A stretch of 39,004 nt of DNA from Prevotella sp. Lineage in GTDB: Bacteria; Bacteroidota; Bacteroidia; Bacteroidales; Bacteroidaceae. Of the stretch, positions 33,553 to 39,004 are shown one piece after another; positions within the stretch are counted from its first letter, which is position 1; each line of letters opens with the position of its first letter. Made by a program: the position numbers and the translations under genes. Where the stretch lies: the NCBI GenBank assembly GCA_017455495.1, contig JAFTAR010000085.1, positions 1 through 39,004 of the forward strand, written 5' to 3'. Below the pieces are notes generated by a model, which was not told where the DNA came from, searched no databases, and worked only from the letters and a program-made list of their open reading frames with translations.

Positions 33553-33575
33553 TTAACAACATTTTCAGGTAATTG

Positions 33576-33607
33576 TTTGGTATTTCTCGATAATCTTTGT
33601 ACTTTTG
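33576..33607 (+). promoter_or_regulatory. Promoter of the DUF6922/AbiEii pair
   Basis: TTTG at 33576-33579, 20 nt, then TACTTTTG at 33600-33607. The -7 box ends 10 nt before the ATG at 33618, so the message has little or no leader. Confidence 0.75.
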
Positions 33608-33617
33608 CATTTGAGTA

Positions 33618-33962
33618 ATGAAGAAGAATGAAGTTATAGATATCAGACCATATCTCGTAGAGAAGTTGAAACAGGAGCATTGCCTGTGGAGCTACGACAG
33701 CGAATCCATTAAGGACATCCCCAATGATGTGCTGGTGGAACTGGTGATGCTATATCTTGATATTGACGATATTGACCTGCTCTTCCAGCTCTTAGGCTAT
33801 GAGACGGTGAAGCGGGCCTGGATAGACAATGTCGTGGCCCAGGGCGAGCGTTACTATAACCTGAACTATTTCTTCGCCTGGTATTATTTTCACGTGAAGC
33901 AGCCCCGTCGCTATGTGAAGGCGATGGCCACGCGCAGGCTCAACAAACGTCTTTCAATATGA
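33618..33962 (+). CDS. DUF6922-like small protein, probable antitoxin partner
   Basis: A 114-residue soluble protein. The pattern 'LWSYDSESIKDIPNDVLVEL', followed by 'LDIDDIDLLFQLLGYETVKR' and an aromatic/basic C-terminus ('FFAWYYFHVKQPRRYVKAMA'), resembles DUF6922 proteins. These commonly precede AbiEii-type nucleotidyltransferase genes in Bacteroidota. The stop overlaps the start of the AbiEii-like gene by 4 nt (ATGA), the usual antitoxin-first arrangement. It is much smaller than the classical AbiEi antitoxin (about 200 residues with a winged helix), so it may act differently. The family name is moderately sure; the antitoxin role is inferred from gene order. Confidence 0.75.
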   Translation: MKKNEVIDIRPYLVEKLKQEHCLWSYDSESIKDIPNDVLVELVMLYLDIDDIDLLFQLLGYETVKRAWIDNVVAQGERYYNLNYFFAWYYFHVKQPRRYVKAMATRRLNKRLSI

Positions 33963-34618
33963 TTTCGCCGTCACTTGCCCCTCAGACTGGTCGCATCATA
34001 GAGGCCATCTCCCGTCTTGAATGCATAAAGCCCTTCGTGTTGGTAGGCGGTACAGCCCTGTCCATCCAGTTGAAAACCCGTCAGAGCGAGGATCTTGATT
34101 TCATGCGCTGGAAAGAGGGAAAGGATGATACGCTGGATGTAGAATGGCCCAAACTTCAGAGAGAACTCGAAACTGTGGGTGAGATTGAGGATATTCAGGT
34201 TGCTGGTTTCGACCAGGTTCTGTTTGTGGTTGAAAGTGTGAAAGTGTCATTCTATGCTGCACCGCGTAAGAGAATTGCCACCATGCGCGAGATACCCTAT
34301 ATGAACAACATCCGGCTTGCCGATGTTGAGTCAATAGGTATCATGAAGATGGAGGCCATGATGCGCCGTAGCAAGTTTCGTGACTACTATGACATTTACT
34401 CTATTCTGAAAAGCGGCGCAGACATTAAGAGTCTGATACCTCGTGCACTGGAACATTCTGGCCATAGGCTGAAGAGTAAGGGCCTGATGGCAATGCTGAC
34501 CAACGGCGAGTTGTTTCGCAAGGACGAACAGTTCAGACAATTGCAACCCTTGTATGATGTCAGCTCCGCAGACATAGAAGCCTATATCAAGAGCCTGTTG
34601 ATGCATGACGACAAGTAA
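33959..34618 (+). CDS. AbiEii/AbiGii family nucleotidyltransferase (toxin-like)
   Basis: A 219-residue nucleotidyltransferase. The GG...D-x-D signature is complete: 'LVGGTALSIQLKTRQSEDLDF'-type spacing with the acidic pair in 'EDLDFM'. A later motif 'KMEAMMRRSKFRDYYDIYSI' carries the conserved Lys and Asp of the family. AbiEii proteins are toxins of type IV toxin-antitoxin systems that can provide abortive phage resistance; some transfer nucleotides to tRNA or proteins. It is translationally coupled to the small upstream gene. It is shorter than the classical AbiEii (about 300 residues), as is common in Bacteroidota. Confidence 0.88.
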   Translation: MISPSLAPQTGRIIEAISRLECIKPFVLVGGTALSIQLKTRQSEDLDFMRWKEGKDDTLDVEWPKLQRELETVGEIEDIQVAGFDQVLFVVESVKVSFYAAPRKRIATMREIPYMNNIRLADVESIGIMKMEAMMRRSKFRDYYDIYSILKSGADIKSLIPRALEHSGHRLKSKGLMAMLTNGELFRKDEQFRQLQPLYDVSSADIEAYIKSLLMHDDK

Positions 34619-34631
34619 AAACATTTCTCCT

Positions 34632-34666
34632 AATTAGTGAAAAGCCCATTTTACCCAATTAGTGAA
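34632..34666 (+). promoter_or_regulatory. Two 10-bp direct repeats upstream of a promoter
   Basis: AATTAGTGAA occurs at 34632-34641 and 34657-34666, 25 bp apart start to start, 45-80 bp upstream of the -33 box at 34711. Position fits an operator or activator site for the small gene at 34798, but no regulator is known, and the motif resembles the AT-rich words common in these gaps. Confidence 0.35.
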
Positions 34667-34710
34667 TTTGTCGCTTTTTAAGAAAAATATCAAAAAAAGT
34701 AGGTGTTCCC

Positions 34711-34742
34711 TTTGGCGGTTGGACATAAAAGGTGTACCTTTG
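34711..34742 (+). promoter_or_regulatory. Promoter of the 47-codon gene and GNAT pseudogene
   Basis: TTTG at 34711-34714, 20 nt, then TACCTTTG at 34735-34742 is a full-consensus promoter. It predicts a leader of about 50 nt before the ATG at 34798. Confidence 0.8.
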
Positions 34743-34797
34743 CATGAAAAAGCGAAGATAGCATAGAGAACGACACACTACAAATACAAGTAAGAAA

Positions 34798-34941
34798 ATG
34801 TTAGGAGTATATTCACCACGCGAACCAATTACGCCGGAGTTCTCACGAGAAATCCGCGCTGCCCTGCGTCGCGCTATGACCGGAAACCTCAATGAGAAAG
34901 AAAAGGAGGCACGCCGCATACTGAGAGAAAGTGAAAAATAA
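34798..34941 (+). CDS. Small basic protein of 47 residues, unknown function
   Basis: The frame runs from ATG 34798 to TAA 34939-34941 and encodes 47 residues, highly charged, with N-terminus MLGVYSPREPITPEFS and C-terminus RRILRESEK. It is preceded by a strong consensus promoter and its stop overlaps the ATG of the GNAT reading frame (TAATG), so it is placed as the first gene of a two-gene operon. The predicted helix 'SREIRAALRRAMTGNLNEKE' could bind DNA or the acetyltransferase, but that is speculation. Two-gene GNAT operons with a small first partner are known as toxin-antitoxin systems in other bacteria (TacAT, AtaRT). I see no ribbon-helix-helix pattern here. Confidence 0.6.
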   Translation: MLGVYSPREPITPEFSREIRAALRRAMTGNLNEKEKEARRILRESEK

Positions 34942-35320
34942 TGGACTGCTGTATGGGAAACGGAATAACATCGTTACATAGCGAACTCCATATAAGATTG
35001 TTGAAGGATTTCCAAGTACTTAATTCTTTCTGTTCTGGAGTTGAGTCTATGGACAAATTCATTCGTGGCGACTTTCATGGCGGGGTAGGCATGTTGGAGA
35101 TTTCCTTATAAAGCAGATTGCAGACTTGGCCAGAAGGCAGACACTTGCAGGATGTCAGTTCCTCACAGTGGAAGCTCTTGCCACAAATGAATATAGTGCT
35201 GTCGGCTTTTACGAGCGTTGTGGATTCACTGCAAATGAAGCGAAGAAACCATATAAAGACACGCTAAGAATGTTTAAGACGCTTTTTGAGAAAAACAAAG
35301 ATATAGAAGAAAACGTATAG
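34941..35320 (+). pseudogene. GNAT N-acetyltransferase, broken by an internal deletion and frame change
   Basis: The first frame (ATG 34941 to TAA 35109-35111) gives a typical GNAT start, 'LLKDFQVLNSFCSGVESMDK'. A second frame, offset by two bases, continues from about 35084 with 'GRHVGDFLIKQIADLARRQT', then 'GCQFLTVEALATNEYSAVGF' and 'YERCGF', the acetyl-CoA-binding motif A and C-terminal half of the same enzyme. The central strands that normally lie between are missing (by comparison with family length about 60-70 residues, an inference). The junction lies about 35070-35084. Neither half could be an active acetyltransferase. Family members of this type acetylate small molecules, proteins or aminoacyl-tRNA. 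Confidence 0.82.
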
Positions 35321-35375
35321 TTCTTAATGCTAAAGATTTAATCAACATTATTAACTCAATAAATTTATTTACTCT

Positions 35376-38090
35376 ATGAAAACAAAATTTACTCTTAAAT
35401 CGCTACTCCTGCTGTGCGCCCTCATAGTGGGGGGGGCAGGTTCTGCATGGGCGGCTGACGAGACGATTACATTCTCTGAAAAAGGCTATTCGAATGCCGA
35501 GGCAATAGAAAGCGTGTCTGGCACCAATTTTACCATTACTTTCGATAAAGGCACTAATAGCAATGCACCTAAGTACTACACTTCTGGCACAGCCATTCGC
35601 GCTTATGGAGGTAATACCTTTACAATTAGTAGCCTAACAAAGACCATAGAGAAAATCGAAATAACCTTTGGTAGCAGTGATGGTAGCAATGCTATTACGA
35701 CCGATGTAGGATCTTATAGTAACGGCACATGGACTGGTTCTGCTTCAAGTGTAAAGTTCACTATTGGTGGTACCAGTGGTAATCGTCGACTTTCTGCCAT
35801 TGCCGTAACCTACACTTCAGCAGATGCCACTCCCACCTGTGCTACTCCCACTTTCTCTCCTGCTGCAGGCACCTACACCTCGGCTCAGAATGTGACAATA
35901 AGCACAACTACTGATGGTGCCACTATATACTACACCACCGATGGTACAGACCCGACAAAAAATAGCAGCGAATATACCTCTGCTATCCCTGTCAGCGAGA
36001 CCAAAACAATCAAGGCTATTGCCGTTGCTGACGGCTATGACAACAGTGCTGTTGCTACAGCAGTCTATACTATCCAAACTCCTATTACCATTGCCGCTGT
36101 TAGAGCTCAAGGTACTGGCTCCGTTTTCACTCAGGGCATCGTAACCAGCTGTTCTGGCACAACTGCTTATATACAGGATGCCACCGCAGCCGTCTGCGTA
36201 TATGGTAAGTCTTTGACCATTGGTGACGAGGTGACAGTTCAAGGTTCACTATCAAACTATAATGGTCTGCTTGAGATTACCAGTCCCACTGTTACTGTTC
36301 TCAGCTCTGGCAATAGCATTACGCCGACTGTGAAGACCATAGCTGAAATCAACAGCGACTATGAAGCAGACAATGCTTTGCAGGGCTGGCTTATAAAGAT
36401 TGAGAACGCCACCGTAACTGCAACCAATGGTCAGAATACAACTATCGCCCAGGGGGAGAATACCATCGTGGTACGTGGCATTAGCGGAGTGACCGTTGAT
36501 GTGGACGATATCATCACCCTCACAGGCAACATTGGGTGTTACAATGCTGCACAGATAGCCAACCCCACAGATGTAAGCGTTAAAGTTACCTGTGCTACTC
36601 CGACCTTTTCTCCTGAGGCTGGTGCCGTGGTGCCTGGGACAGAAGTGACCATCAGCACTACGACTGAAGATGCCACCATATACTATACTACCGACGAATC
36701 TGCCCCGACAGCAAGCAGCACTGAGTATACTGGTGCTATCACTATTACCGAGGCTGTTACCATTAAGGCCATTGCCGTGAAGGATGGCTGCTTTGATAGT
36801 GAGGTTGCAACAGCAGCATACACTCTCAATTTGAATCCTTCTGTTATCCTTAGTTCTAATTATATTGAGACTACTGCAGCAGGGGCTGATGGAACAGTCA
36901 TCGTTACCTACGAGAATATCACTACACCTGTGGCAGAAGTTAAATTCTACGAATCTGATGGTGAAACTGCTACCACCTACGACTGGATAATTGCTGAAAT
37001 CAACGAAACAACAAACAATCTTGACTATGTGATAAGTGAGAATACTAGTTCTGAGGCTCGCACAGCTTATATAAAAGTTTATGCCTTAGATAACAACGCA
37101 GAAGATGTCTATTCAGAGCTGATAACCGTTACTCAGGCAGGGCTTGTCGTGGATTATGCCACACTTCCGTTCAAATGGGAAGGTGGAACAAGTTCAGACT
37201 TTAACGGTCTAACAGGTGTAACAACTTCTGGTCTTGGCTCTGACTATGCAGCAAGCAATGCACCTTATCGCATCAAGTTTGACTCAACGGGTGACTATAT
37301 TCAGATAAAGACCGACGGCGAGATATATAAGGTTGCCGTTGATGTGAAAATGCTTGGAGGTAATAGCACCTCAACAATTACCGTGCAGGGGTCTGCCGAC
37401 GGAGAGGACTTTACAGACGTAGAGACATTAGAAATAAGTGGTAAACAGAACACCGAACTTAACCTTGAAACAACAAAGGGATTTGCCACTACCGACAGAT
37501 ACGTTCGTCTGTACTTCACCAAGGGTTCCAATGTTGGTGTGGGTGCAATCACAATTAATTTAGTCAGAAAGGGCATTAGTGATGCCGGCTATGCTACTTT
37601 CTGCACTACGAGCAATCTTGACTTTACTGGAACTGGAGTAATCGCCTACAAAGCTACAGTTGCAGACAGCAAGGTGACCTTCACCGAGGTGTCGCAGGTT
37701 CCCGCCAACAAGGGCATGCTTCTGAAGGGTGATGAAGGCACTTATTACATTCCTGTAGTTGCATCAGCTACAGACTTTGAGACTGCTTTGGTAGGCGTTA
37801 CAACTGCTACTGAAGTAGCTGCAGGTTCGTTCGTACTGATGAACGGCGAGAGAGGCGTTGGCTTCTACAAGACCAATAATGCCTTCACTGTTGGTGCTAA
37901 CACGGCCTACCTGCCTGCTACGGCAAGTGCCCGTACATTCATCGGCTTCAGCGATGACACAACGACTGGCATCAGCGCTACGCAGATGAACGATGTGAAT
38001 AGTGAGGTCTACGACCTGCAGGGCCGCCGCGTGGCTCAGCCGCAGAGGGGTCTCTACATCGTGAACGGCAAGAAGGTTGTAGTGAAGTAA
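35376..38090 (+). CDS. Large secreted surface protein with two CHB_HEX domains, OB-like domain, BACON-like domain and T9SS-like tail
   Basis: A 904-residue protein. The signal peptide (ends SAWA) contains a run of eight G bases. Residues about 27-150 form a beta domain. CHB_HEX_C_1-like domains lie at 155-235 ('ATIYYTTDGTDPT') and 406-485 ('ATIYYTTDESAPT'), with an OB-like region between at 236-405. A BACON-like beta-sandwich spans about 487-590 and a discoidin-like part ('YIQIKTDGEIYKVAVDVKM') follows to about 730. The last 170 residues end in 'YDLQGRRVAQPQRGLYIVNG' plus KKVVVK, a probable sorting or anchoring tail. No catalytic residues are visible; a carbohydrate- or matrix-binding adhesin is plausible. 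It shares architecture and tail with the protein at 26641. No clear TAnnTTTG box was found upstream. Confidence 0.83.
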   Translation: MKTKFTLKSLLLLCALIVGGAGSAWAADETITFSEKGYSNAEAIESVSGTNFTITFDKGTNSNAPKYYTSGTAIRAYGGNTFTISSLTKTIEKIEITFGSSDGSNAITTDVGSYSNGTWTGSASSVKFTIGGTSGNRRLSAIAVTYTSADATPTCATPTFSPAAGTYTSAQNVTISTTTDGATIYYTTDGTDPTKNSSEYTSAIPVSETKTIKAIAVADGYDNSAVATAVYTIQTPITIAAVRAQGTGSVFTQGIVTSCSGTTAYIQDATAAVCVYGKSLTIGDEVTVQGSLSNYNGLLEITSPTVTVLSSGNSITPTVKTIAEINSDYEADNALQGWLIKIENATVTATNGQNTTIAQGENTIVVRGISGVTVDVDDIITLTGNIGCYNAAQIANPTDVSVKVTCATPTFSPEAGAVVPGTEVTISTTTEDATIYYTTDESAPTASSTEYTGAITITEAVTIKAIAVKDGCFDSEVATAAYTLNLNPSVILSSNYIETTAAGADGTVIVTYENITTPVAEVKFYESDGETATTYDWIIAEINETTNNLDYVISENTSSEARTAYIKVYALDNNAEDVYSELITVTQAGLVVDYATLPFKWEGGTSSDFNGLTGVTTSGLGSDYAASNAPYRIKFDSTGDYIQIKTDGEIYKVAVDVKMLGGNSTSTITVQGSADGEDFTDVETLEISGKQNTELNLETTKGFATTDRYVRLYFTKGSNVGVGAITINLVRKGISDAGYATFCTTSNLDFTGTGVIAYKATVADSKVTFTEVSQVPANKGMLLKGDEGTYYIPVVASATDFETALVGVTTATEVAAGSFVLMNGERGVGFYKTNNAFTVGANTAYLPATASARTFIGFSDDTTTGISATQMNDVNSEVYDLQGRRVAQPQRGLYIVNGKKVVVK
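35429..35436 (+). repeat. G8 homopolymer in the signal-peptide coding region
   Basis: Eight consecutive G bases lie at codons 18-21 of the 904-residue protein gene (encoding the VGG of 'ALIVGGAGSAWA'). Gain or loss of one G would truncate the protein within its signal peptide. Confidence 0.9.
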
Positions 38091-38114
38091 ACCTATCGTA
38101 AAGAGTAAAGAGTT

Positions 38115-38229
38115 CTTGGAAAGCAATTAGAAAGAATTAGAAGAAATAGTATCCAGAAATAGGAATAATGATTAATTGTTTATAATTGTTGGAACATATT
38201 ATTCTAATTGTTTCTAATTTCTTTCCAAG
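38115..38229. repeat. 115-bp imperfect palindrome with 28-bp arms
   Basis: The left arm 38115-38142 and right arm 38202-38229 are reverse complements at 26 of 28 positions, starting CTTGGAAAG and ending CTTTCCAAG, separated by a 59-nt AT-rich centre. The arms contain tandem AATTAGAA words. It fills most of the 185-nt gap between the surface protein gene and the 64-residue gene. It may act as a terminator or RNA hairpin, or be a MITE-like insertion; no target-site duplication is evident. Confidence 0.8.
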
Positions 38230-38275
38230 AAAAACCAACTATTATTAGTTTCACAAAACAAAAAAGAACATCATC

Positions 38276-38470
38276 ATGAAGACAACATATCAGAAACCAT
38301 CTGTCGAAATAGTGAAGCTGGAAACCACCAGGATGATTGCAGCCTCAAAACTGCTGGATGATACTCTTGGTTTGGAGCAGGATCTGAGTAAAGCCCCAAC
38401 AACAAACGAGACCAGCGGAAACCTCTCACGCTATCATAACAGCCTGTGGGACGACGAGGACGAATGGTAG
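38276..38470 (+). CDS. Small acidic-tailed protein of 64 residues, unknown function
   Basis: The protein starts MKTTYQKPSVEIVKLETTRM and ends in a strongly acidic WDDEDEW. There is no signal peptide or membrane segment. The N-terminal K-x-T-Y-x-K-P-x-x-x-x-V-x-L/K pattern resembles a class of short orphan proteins that recurs in Prevotella and relatives, often beside surface-protein genes; their role is unknown to me. It is the only gene between the long palindrome (38115-38229) and a strong terminator (38488-38520), so it has a transcript boundary of its own. A conserved leader plus variable core could suggest a peptide precursor, but no maturation enzyme is encoded nearby. Coding status is likely rather than certain. 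Confidence 0.65.
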   Translation: MKTTYQKPSVEIVKLETTRMIAASKLLDDTLGLEQDLSKAPTTNETSGNLSRYHNSLWDDEDEW

Positions 38471-38487
38471 ACCGAACATCAAAAAGC

Positions 38488-38520
38488 AGCCGCCCGGGGG
38501 AGCAATCCTCCGGGCGGCTT
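38488..38520 (+). terminator. Strong GC-rich terminator after the 64-residue gene
   Basis: AGCCGCCCGG (38488-38497) pairs with CCGGGCGGCT (38510-38519), and the stem can extend by three more pairs around a 6-nt loop. Flanked by AAAAA on the left and TTAGTT on the right, it may work in both directions and also serve the convergent aldehyde dehydrogenase gene. Confidence 0.85.
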
Positions 38521-38565
38521 AGTTAAAAATGCCAGCTAAGGCGATTTCGTGTAATTGACTGGCAA

Positions 38566-39004
38566 CTACATGTTGTCCCAGGTGTCAAGGTAGGTGACGT
38601 GGGTGACAAGGTATTCATCAACGCCGTGCTTGCCGTCGGCACCGCCTATGCCGCTCTTCTTCACTCCGGCATGGAAGCCCTGTATGGCCTCGAAGTGCTC
38701 GCGGTTGATGTAGGTCTCGCCGAACTCCAGTTCGCGGCATGCCTTTACGGCTACGTTCAGGTCCTTGGTGAAGATGCTTGAGGCCAAGCCGTACTCGCAG
38801 TCGTTGGCCATTTGGATAACTTCGTCGAGGGTCTCGAAGGTGACGAGCGGAATGACGGGGCCGAAGGTCTCCTCATGGATGATGTCCATGTCCTGACGGC
38901 AGTCGTCGAGCACGGTGGCGGCATAGAAGTAGCCCTTCGTGCCTACGCGCTGACCACCGCAGAGCAGCTTGGCGCCTTGGCTGATGGCACGCTGCACCTT
39001 CTCG
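38566..39004 (-). CDS. aldA: Lactaldehyde/glycolaldehyde dehydrogenase-like protein, C-terminal part (cut by window edge)
   Basis: The last ~146 codons of an NAD-dependent aldehyde dehydrogenase; the frame remains open to the right edge, so the start and the catalytic Cys are outside the window. The visible part has the family's 'EETFGPVIPLVTFETLDEVI' and 'YGLASSIFTKDL'. It ends with 'GETYINREHFEAIQGFHAGV' and 'KKSGIGGADGKHG', strikingly like the C-terminus of E. coli AldA, which oxidises L-lactaldehyde from fucose or rhamnose breakdown and also glycolaldehyde. The substrate is inferred from this resemblance only. It is convergent with the 64-residue gene. Confidence 0.85.
   Translation of the reverse strand, partial: EKVQRAISQGAKLLCGGQRVGTKGYFYAATVLDDCRQDMDIIHEETFGPVIPLVTFETLDEVIQMANDCEYGLASSIFTKDLNVAVKACRELEFGETYINREHFEAIQGFHAGVKKSGIGGADGKHGVDEYLVTHVTYLDTWDNM

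Noticed and set aside
34659-34919. - strand frame of 86 codons between the AbiEii gene and the GNAT pseudogene
   Set aside because: It runs against a consensus promoter and the 47-codon gene, and its own upstream region has no promoter.
35126-35320. Independent 64-codon gene starting at TTG 35126
   Set aside because: The frame continues upstream into the GNAT motif A sequence, so it is the 3' half of a broken acetyltransferase, not a separate gene.
35321-35375. Promoter for the 904-residue protein
   Set aside because: The gap is AT-rich but contains no TAnnTTTG box with a TTTG 19-20 nt upstream.
1-39004. tRNA, rRNA, CRISPR array or insertion sequence
   Set aside because: No cloverleaf, rRNA sequence, spaced identical repeats or transposase was found on either strand by reading; the tandem arrays have 7-14 bp units without spacers.

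Overview
The window looks like chromosomal DNA of a Bacteroidota bacterium, most probably Prevotella or a close relative. This is inferred from Bacteroidota-type promoters (TTTG, then 19-20 nt, then TAnnTTTG), few Shine-Dalgarno sequences, and a typical gene set: DUF5686, DUF349, NhaD, meso-diaminopimelate dehydrogenase, split transketolase, GH2 with DUF4982, and secreted proteins ending in a 'Y-x-L-x-G-x-R-V...KGLYIVNGKKVV'-like tail. No rRNA, tRNA, CRISPR array, transposase or phage gene was recognised. No gap between genes exceeds 300 bases; the longest are 34619-34797 and 38091-38275.

Layout. (1) 1-5651 is an accessory block on the + strand: the 3' end of a PD-(D/E)XK nuclease-family gene, a relic of a signal-peptide start, an AlbA_2/ATPase-like regulator, and two paralogous exported proteins. 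One paralogue carries 15 kinesin-light-chain-type TPR units, the other only one. (2) 5671-6636 on the - strand is a CDP-alcohol phosphatidyltransferase. (3) 6817-16447 carries DUF349, ddh, a secreted protein, nhaD, a DUF5686 outer-membrane protein and split transketolase. (4) 16475-26550 opens with a terminator fused to a promoter, then a GH2 glycosidase, a phenylacetate-CoA ligase-like enzyme, a tightly packed dcp / dCMP deaminase / S41 protease set, and a BKACE (DUF849) plus DUF1537 kinase pair. (5) 26641-33505 holds a secreted multidomain protein, truA, an EamA transporter, a HGSNAT-like membrane acyltransferase and an S9 peptidase. (6) 33576-38520 is a second accessory region: a DUF6922/AbiEii toxin-antitoxin-like pair, a 47-codon gene leading into a GNAT pseudogene with an internal deletion, a 904-residue surface protein with a G8 tract in its signal peptide, a long imperfect palindrome and a 64-residue orphan protein. 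(7) The window ends inside an aldA-like aldehyde dehydrogenase on the - strand.

The structural signal that stands out most is a set of short tandem arrays with 7- or 8-bp period. They lie in several gaps and inside two coding regions, and each locus uses a different unit. Two arrays are exactly five heptamers (35 bp). The intragenic ones have units that are not multiples of three, so slippage could switch the gene. Other points of note are the duplicated signal-peptide relic flanking the AlbA_2 gene, the BKACE-acid sugar kinase pair with no obvious pathway partner, the terminator arm that doubles as a -33 box, and the 28-bp-arm palindrome before the 64-residue protein.
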